Assembly (NCBI RefSeq): GCF_016907545.1
Contig: NZ_JAFBCD010000001.1
Span: 682,001-746,000, forward strand
Reading direction: 5' to 3'
DNA: 64,000 nt
Origin: Paenarthrobacter ilicis
Lineage (GTDB): Bacteria; Actinomycetota; Actinomycetes; Actinomycetales; Micrococcaceae
Positions 59,477 through 64,000 of the stretch are shown in pieces. The stretch's first letter is position 1, and each line of letters starts with the position of its first letter. The notes under the pieces were generated by a model. That model searched no databases and was not told the origin of the DNA. It was given only the letters and a program-made list of their open reading frames with translations. The position numbers were made by a program, and so were the translations under genes.

Positions 59477-60163
59477 TTACGCGTGCATCGCGCCCTTGAA
59501 CCAGCCCGTGATGCTGGCCGGGTGGGTGATCGCGGTACCAACAACCACGGCAAAGGCACCCGCGTCGAGGGCTTGGCGGGCGTGGGCGGGGGTGTGGATC
59601 CGTCCCTCAGCGATGAGCGGCTTACCCAAGCCTGCAGAAGCGATCTGTTCCAAGAGCGCAAAGTCCGGGCCGTCTGTCTTAAGGCGCTCGCCGGTGTAGC
59701 CGGACAACGTGGTGCCGATCAGGTCTGCGCCTGCCTCCACGGCTGCCACGGCGTCATCTAACGATCCGCAATCCGCCATGACCAGGGCGTGCGATTCCGC
59801 GTGGATGCCGGCAACAGTGGCGGCCAAGGACAGCCCATCCGGACGCTCCCGGCGCGTTCCATCGATCGCCACAACATGAGCCCCGGCGTTCGCCACAGCA
59901 AGTGCATGACGCAACGTCGGGGTGATGAAGACGCCGTCGTGGCCGTCTTTCCAAAGTCCAATGACAGGAACCTCGACGGCGGCACGGGTGAACTGCACGT
60001 CGGCCAAGCCTTGGACGCGGATCGCCGCAGCGCCCCCGATGACCGCAGAGGCGGCCACCTGGCCCGTGGTGCGGGGATCGCGCATGGGCTCGCCGGGGTA
60101 GGCCTGGCAGGAGACGATGAGCTGGGAACGGAGGGCTTCGAGGCCTTCGGGGGTCAGGATCAT
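59477..60163 (-). CDS. nanE: N-acetylmannosamine-6-phosphate 2-epimerase
   Basis: The ATG at 60163 gives 228 residues. The TIM-barrel NanE pattern is clear: LIVSCQAYPGEPMRDP at the start, AIRVQGL, VPVIGLWKDG, VVAIDGTRRERPDG, VMADCGSLDDA, GADLIGTTLSGYTGE, and PLIAEGRIHTPAHARQALDAGA. It converts ManNAc-6-P to GlcNAc-6-P in sialic-acid breakdown. It lies 11 bp after nanK and 1 kb after nanA in the same operon. Confidence 0.93.
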   Translation of the reverse strand: MILTPEGLEALRSQLIVSCQAYPGEPMRDPRTTGQVAASAVIGGAAAIRVQGLADVQFTRAAVEVPVIGLWKDGHDGVFITPTLRHALAVANAGAHVVAIDGTRRERPDGLSLAATVAGIHAESHALVMADCGSLDDAVAAVEAGADLIGTTLSGYTGERLKTDGPDFALLEQIASAGLGKPLIAEGRIHTPAHARQALDAGAFAVVVGTAITHPASITGWFKGAMHA

Positions 60164-60174
60164 GGGTGTGTTCC

Positions 60175-61176
60175 TTAAGGGAGAACGAGTTTCGCGGCAC
60201 CAACAATGGCGGCCGTATTGCCAAGGGTTGCCCGGACCACGGGTACAGAAGCCAGCGGGGACAACAGTTCTTTGCGTAGCGCCGTCTCCATGGGGGTCCA
60301 CCACAGCTCGCCGGCATCAGCCAGGCCACCGGAGATCACCACAGTTCCGGGGTCCAGGATGTTGATGAGCCCACCCACGGCCTGGCCAGCGGCGGCAGCA
60401 CCGACGTCAATGGCGCGCAAGGCGGCGGTGCGGTCACCAGCGGAGGCACCGCCAGCACCGCCGTCGTGAGCGCTTGAAGAGGCCAGTCCAAACAGGCCCC
60501 GCGTGTCCGAAGCCTCACTGGTAGAACCGCCAAACCGCAGGTACGTCTCATAAATCGCGGGCCCTGAGGCTATGGCCTCGACGTGCCCGGCCGAACCGCA
60601 CACACACGGCAGCGGAACACCATCTGAGTAAGCATAAGGCGAAGCGAAGTGCCCCACATGCCCGCCCACAAAGCGGTGCCCCAGAACAGGCGAACCATCC
60701 AGCACAAAACTGCCCCCCACACCGGTCCCGAACGCCACCATGAGTGAACTTGAGGAACCGGCAGCGGCGCCAAGCCAAGATTCGCCGAGGGCGTGGGCGT
60801 GGACATCGTTGACGGCGCGCACAGAGGTGGCTGGAAGCGATAGACGGGATGAAAGACCAGAAACGAGCTCAGTCCCGGCCCAGCCATGAATCGCGTCGGT
60901 CGCAGACACGACGGTCCCGGAAGAGGCATCGATGACTCCGGCGGAGCCGATGCCGACGCCGGAAACTGACATTCCGGCGTCGGCAGCGCGCTCCACCAAG
61001 CCCGTGATCAGCGCTGCGGTGGCGTCGAGGATCGCTTCGCCGCCATCCCGGTTCAATGTCGGAATGGTCTCCGACATCAACACTTCGCCTGAAGGGGCGA
61101 CAACCCCGGCGGCGGTTTTGGTGCCGCCGAGGTCAACGCCGATCACGTGGGTCGCTTGGGCTACGGGAGCGGTCAC
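60175..61176 (-). CDS. nanK: ROK-family N-acetylmannosamine kinase
   Basis: This 333-residue kinase begins VIGVDLGGTKTAAGVVAPSG, the ATP-binding loop of ROK kinases, and has HVGHFASPY and LPCVCGSAGHVEAIASG. The ROK zinc motif normally ends CxCGxxGCxE; here the third Cys is His. The Glu/His ligand pair for sugar, and GLINILDPGTVVISGGLADAG, are intact. It phosphorylates ManNAc at C6. Genes on either side are nanA and nanE. Confidence 0.88.
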   Translation of the reverse strand: MTAPVAQATHVIGVDLGGTKTAAGVVAPSGEVLMSETIPTLNRDGGEAILDATAALITGLVERAADAGMSVSGVGIGSAGVIDASSGTVVSATDAIHGWAGTELVSGLSSRLSLPATSVRAVNDVHAHALGESWLGAAAGSSSSLMVAFGTGVGGSFVLDGSPVLGHRFVGGHVGHFASPYAYSDGVPLPCVCGSAGHVEAIASGPAIYETYLRFGGSTSEASDTRGLFGLASSSAHDGGAGGASAGDRTAALRAIDVGAAAAGQAVGGLINILDPGTVVISGGLADAGELWWTPMETALRKELLSPLASVPVVRATLGNTAAIVGAAKLVLP

Positions 61177-61182
61177 GATTGC

Positions 61183-62100
61183 TTAGACCAGCCCGTTCCG
61201 CTCCAGAATTTCGCGGATCGCGGCAGTCTCGGAGTCATTCAAAGACAGCATCGGCGAGCTCATGGTGTTCGACTCGATGACGCCCATCACCTGCAGCGCG
61301 GTCTTGAACGCACCCAGCCCAGCGGCGCCGCCGGAGACGCGGCCGTTGGGGGTGTAGACGATCTCGAAGACGTCGGCCAGGCGATCCTGCTCGCGGGCCG
61401 CGAGAGCCCAGTCGCCGGCCTGCGCGGCGTCGAACAGGCGACGGTAGCCGGCCGGGTCAACGTTGCCGAGGCCCGGGACGACGCCCTGCGCGCCGCCCAG
61501 GAGCGCACCGTCCACCACAACCTCGTGACCGGTGAAGATGTCGAAGTTGGGGATTTCCTTGGCGGCGAGGATCAGTTGGCGGAAGGAGACATCGTCGCCG
61601 GAGGAGTCCTTGACACCGGCAATGACGCCGTCGCGGCCGAGGCGGACCAGAAGATCCGTGGGCAGTTTGAAGTGGGTGCGGACCGGGACGTCGTAGGCGA
61701 AGATCGGCTTCTCGATAGCTGCGTGGATGCTGCGGAAATGGGTCTCCGTTTCCGCTGCGTTGCCGATCGCGTAGTACATGGAGGTAACCACGATCGCGTC
61801 AGCGCCAAGGTCTACCACCTTGCGGGCTTCCTCAATGACGCGCGTGGTGGTCTGCTCGTTGGCGCCCACGATCAGCGGAACTGCTCCAGCGTTGGCGTCG
61901 GCGATGGTGGAGACCACCAGCTCACGCTCGTCGTTGGTCAGGTAGGGGACTTCGCCGGAGGAGCCCAGGACGAAAAGGCCGGACACGCCGCCGTCGATCA
62001 GGTGCTTGGTGACGTTCTTCAGCGACGCGGTGTCGATGCTGCCGTTGGCGTGGCGGGGGGTGATGACCGGGGGGATGACGCCCTGGAATTGAGTGGACAC
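61183..62100 (-). CDS. nanA: N-acetylneuraminate lyase (DHDPS family)
   Basis: This 305-residue class I aldolase has GVIPPVITP at the start, GGVSGLFVLGSSGEVPYLT, the Tyr in FAYDVPVRTHF, and the Schiff-base Lys in VIAGVKDSSGDD. That matches the dihydrodipicolinate synthase/N-acetylneuraminate lyase family; nanK and nanE next to it favour the lyase, which splits sialic acid to ManNAc and pyruvate. It starts 37 bp after the ABC ATPase stop. Confidence 0.85.
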   Translation of the reverse strand: MSTQFQGVIPPVITPRHANGSIDTASLKNVTKHLIDGGVSGLFVLGSSGEVPYLTNDERELVVSTIADANAGAVPLIVGANEQTTTRVIEEARKVVDLGADAIVVTSMYYAIGNAAETETHFRSIHAAIEKPIFAYDVPVRTHFKLPTDLLVRLGRDGVIAGVKDSSGDDVSFRQLILAAKEIPNFDIFTGHEVVVDGALLGGAQGVVPGLGNVDPAGYRRLFDAAQAGDWALAAREQDRLADVFEIVYTPNGRVSGGAAGLGAFKTALQVMGVIESNTMSSPMLSLNDSETAAIREILERNGLV

Positions 62101-62137
62101 AGAATTCTCCGTTGTTTGTAGCTTGTGAAGGGAAAAA

Positions 62138-62944
62138 CTAGATATGAAGCAGGCTTGGCGCGGCGCCCAGCAGCTTCTTGGTGTAGTCGTTGCTCGGGTT
62201 GTCGAAGACCTGCGCGGCTGAGCCTTGTTCGACGATCTTGCCGAAGTACATGACGCAGATACGGTCCGAGACGTAGCGGACGGTCTGGATGTCGTGCGAG
62301 ATGAACACCATGCCCAGGTTCAGCTGCGTCTTCAGGTCGGAGAGCAGGTTCAGGACCTGCGCACGGACGGAAACGTCCAGCGCCGACGTCGGCTCGTCCG
62401 CCACGATGATGTCCGGGTCCAAGGCCAGGGCTCGGGCGATCGCCACGCGCTGGCGCTGGCCGCCGGAAACCTGCGACGGCGTCACTTCGGCTGCCGAGTG
62501 CGGCAAGCCAACCAGCGCCAACAGTTCCTTGACCTTGGCAGCGCGCGTTGATGCGTTGCCGATGCCGTGAATCTGCAATGGATCGGTGAGGATGTCCTGG
62601 ATGGTCATGCGCGGGTTCAGTGCTGTTGCCGGGTCCTGGAAGACCACGGAGACGGAGCGGCCGAACTGCTTGCGCATGGCCGCGTTCCGCTTGATGGCCG
62701 GCTTTCCGTGGAACAAAACCTTGCCCGACGTCGGCGGCTGGAGTCCCACGAGCACTGAAGCAAGCGTGGACTTGCCGCAGCCGGACTCACCCACGATGCC
62801 TACGGTTTCGCCGCGGCTGATGGTGAAGTCCACGCCGTCAACAGCTTTGACGATGTTTGGACGGAACAGGCCACCGGTCCGTGCGTGGTGGTAGACCTTG
62901 ACGTCCTGGAGCTCAATGACCGGTTTGCCGGTTGATTCACTCAT
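62138..62944 (-). CDS. Peptide-type ABC transporter ATPase (DppF-like), probable sialic-acid importer
   Basis: This 268-residue ATPase has Walker A GESGCGKSTLA, signature VSGGQRQRVAIARAL, Walker B DIIVADEPTSALD and His in VFISHDIQTVRY. It belongs to the oligopeptide/dipeptide importer group, which includes SatABCD and SiaEFGI sialic-acid importers. Its start overlaps the stop of the other ATPase by 4 bp, and nanA follows it, so both ATPases should energise sialic-acid uptake. Confidence 0.9.
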   Translation of the reverse strand: MSESTGKPVIELQDVKVYHHARTGGLFRPNIVKAVDGVDFTISRGETVGIVGESGCGKSTLASVLVGLQPPTSGKVLFHGKPAIKRNAAMRKQFGRSVSVVFQDPATALNPRMTIQDILTDPLQIHGIGNASTRAAKVKELLALVGLPHSAAEVTPSQVSGGQRQRVAIARALALDPDIIVADEPTSALDVSVRAQVLNLLSDLKTQLNLGMVFISHDIQTVRYVSDRICVMYFGKIVEQGSAAQVFDNPSNDYTKKLLGAAPSLLHI

Positions 62945-64000
62945 TTCGCGTCCTCCTTCACATGGCTCGCCCAGTAGTGGTCGGCATCGCCGCCGTTGAT
63001 CGAGTCAACGGAAGAAACCGCGGTGAGGACCAGTTTCTGGTGGGGATCGGCGTCGGGTCGCAGTGAGCGGGCCGCGAAGCGGTCGCCCGTGGCGAAGTCC
63101 CGCGGGGACGGGACCGTGCCGGGGATCTGGTGGAGGCGCACGGCGTCGGCCTCAATGGAGAGGACTGCGCCGAGCAAACCGCGGGTGTACTCGTGCTTGG
63201 GGTTCTGCAGAAGCTCGGAAGCCTGTGCGGTTTCCACCACCTGGCCGGCGTACATCACCGTGATGCGGTGGGCCAGCGAGGCGACCAACGCGAGGTCGTG
63301 GCTGACGAACACCATGGCGAAGCCGAGTTGTTCGCGCAGTTCGTTGAGCAGGTCCACAACCTGTTTCTGGACCGTGACGTCCAGGGCGGTGGTGGGCTCA
63401 TCGGCCACAACAATCTTGGGTGAACGGGAGAGGGCCATGGCGATCAGCACGCGTTGGCGCTGGCCGCCGGAGAGCTCATGCGGGTAGCTGGCGAGGGTCC
63501 GGACGGGATCCAGTTTCACCATTTCCAGGAGCTCGGCAGGAGTTTTGCGCCCACCGCGTTTGGTGAGTTGTTCCAGCTGGTCCTTGATCTTCATGGACGG
63601 ATTCAGGGAGCTCAACGCGTCCTGGTAGACCATGGCGATCTGTTCGCCCCGGAGGCCCTCATAGGCCTTCGGGTTGCTGTGCATGGTGGCGGAGTCCAGG
63701 AGTTCCTTGCCATCGAACTTGATGGAGCCGGTGACCTGGGCGGTCTTGGGCAGCAGCCCCATCACGGCCAGGGAAGTGATGGACTTGCCACAACCGGATT
63801 CGCCCACCAGGCCCATGGTTTCGCCCTCGCGGACGGTGAAGGAGACGTTGTCCACAATCGCGATGTCGCCGAAACGGCCCGGGAACCGGATGGAGAGGTT
63901 CTTCACCTCGAGCACGTTTCGCGCTTCGGGAGAAACCTGCGGGAGGCGGTCGGTGCGCTTCGCTTCGATTGCTGCCAGGAGTTCCAATTCGCGGTCCAGG
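62941..64000 (-). CDS. Peptide-type ABC transporter ATPase (DppD-like), start outside window
   Basis: The frame is open to the window end (about 352 codons seen). Walker A GESGCGKSITSLAV, signature LSGGQRQRVLIAMAL, Walker B KIVVADEPTTALD, His in VFVSHDLALVA and the C-terminal HEYTRGLLGAV oligopeptide motif are visible. A TTG at 63987 is a poor start; the residues LDRELELLAAIEAKRTDRLP suggest translation begins upstream. It is the first ATPase of the nan transport set; permease and binding-protein genes should lie just beyond 64000. Confidence 0.87.
   Translation of the reverse strand, partial: LDRELELLAAIEAKRTDRLPQVSPEARNVLEVKNLSIRFPGRFGDIAIVDNVSFTVREGETMGLVGESGCGKSITSLAVMGLLPKTAQVTGSIKFDGKELLDSATMHSNPKAYEGLRGEQIAMVYQDALSSLNPSMKIKDQLEQLTKRGGRKTPAELLEMVKLDPVRTLASYPHELSGGQRQRVLIAMALSRSPKIVVADEPTTALDVTVQKQVVDLLNELREQLGFAMVFVSHDLALVASLAHRITVMYAGQVVETAQASELLQNPKHEYTRGLLGAVLSIEADAVRLHQIPGTVPSPRDFATGDRFAARSLRPDADPHQKLVLTAVSSVDSINGGDADHYWASHVKEDAK

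Overview
This 64 kb window is high-GC, gene-dense DNA from an actinobacterium. The gene types fit Micrococcaceae, most likely Arthrobacter or Paenarthrobacter: an nei-lhr pair, a yczR/yczE pair, PEP carboxylase, a SatABCD/Sia-like nan locus, and a c-di-AMP riboswitch ahead of a cell-wall lysis-type gene. I inferred this from gene content and protein character, not from a database match. It looks like ordinary chromosome. I found no phage, transposase, rRNA or CRISPR array; there is one tRNA gene (Ser, CGA).

Layout. 1-2.9 kb: a GH76 mannanase-like gene cut by the window edge, then an SDR/acyl-CoA dehydrogenase pair. 4.0-12.8 kb: a cell-surface block. It has a sortase-anchored MSCRAMM-like adhesin, a small GGDEF-like protein, and a single-polypeptide membrane ECF sigma/anti-sigma factor with an extracellular C-terminus. 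These are followed by a tightly coupled operon of PIG-L deacetylase, ATP-grasp ligase, processive GT2 and a lipoprotein. 12.9-24.9 kb: housekeeping and small regulator/target pairs (ppc, DedA, macrodomain, amino-acid permease/Lrp, RluA, ArsR/SRPBCC, TetR/DUF4188, YczR/YczE), several with readable operators.

24.9-30.1 kb: a second polysaccharide locus with a cellulose-synthase-like GT2 carrying a ~105-residue insertion, a STAS protein, a GH26 and a divergent GH16-ricin glucanase. 30.3-38.4 kb: nei, lhr, a DUF4232 lipoprotein and a YcnI-like copper locus. 38.7-46.0 kb: tRNA-Ser, then an operon of MDR dehydrogenase, pterin synthase homologue and glycosyltransferase, followed by tadA, upp, VOC, HAD, a PLP decarboxylase and a GT2.

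46.2-51.1 kb: a lytic-transglycosylase-like secreted protein under a c-di-AMP (ydaO) riboswitch, downstream of a two-component system, and an orphan winged-helix regulator with a 616 bp gene-free leader. 51.1-59.2 kb: SixA-like phosphatase, LysR/EamA, and a TetR-controlled YhgE/Pip operon with a degenerate ABC ATPase, then a flavoprotein. 59.5-64 kb: sialic-acid catabolism (nanE, nanK, nanA) with two peptide-type ABC ATPases.

The strongest candidates for undescribed biology are: the surface block at 4-12.8 kb (membrane sigma factor, adhesin and a deacetylase/ligase/glycosyltransferase operon); the pterin-synthase/glycosyltransferase operon at 38.9-41.4 kb, whose synthase homologue has lost a zinc ligand; and a 61 bp palindromic repeat present twice (53554-53614 and 59275-59335) with conserved arms and unrelated 21-nt loops.
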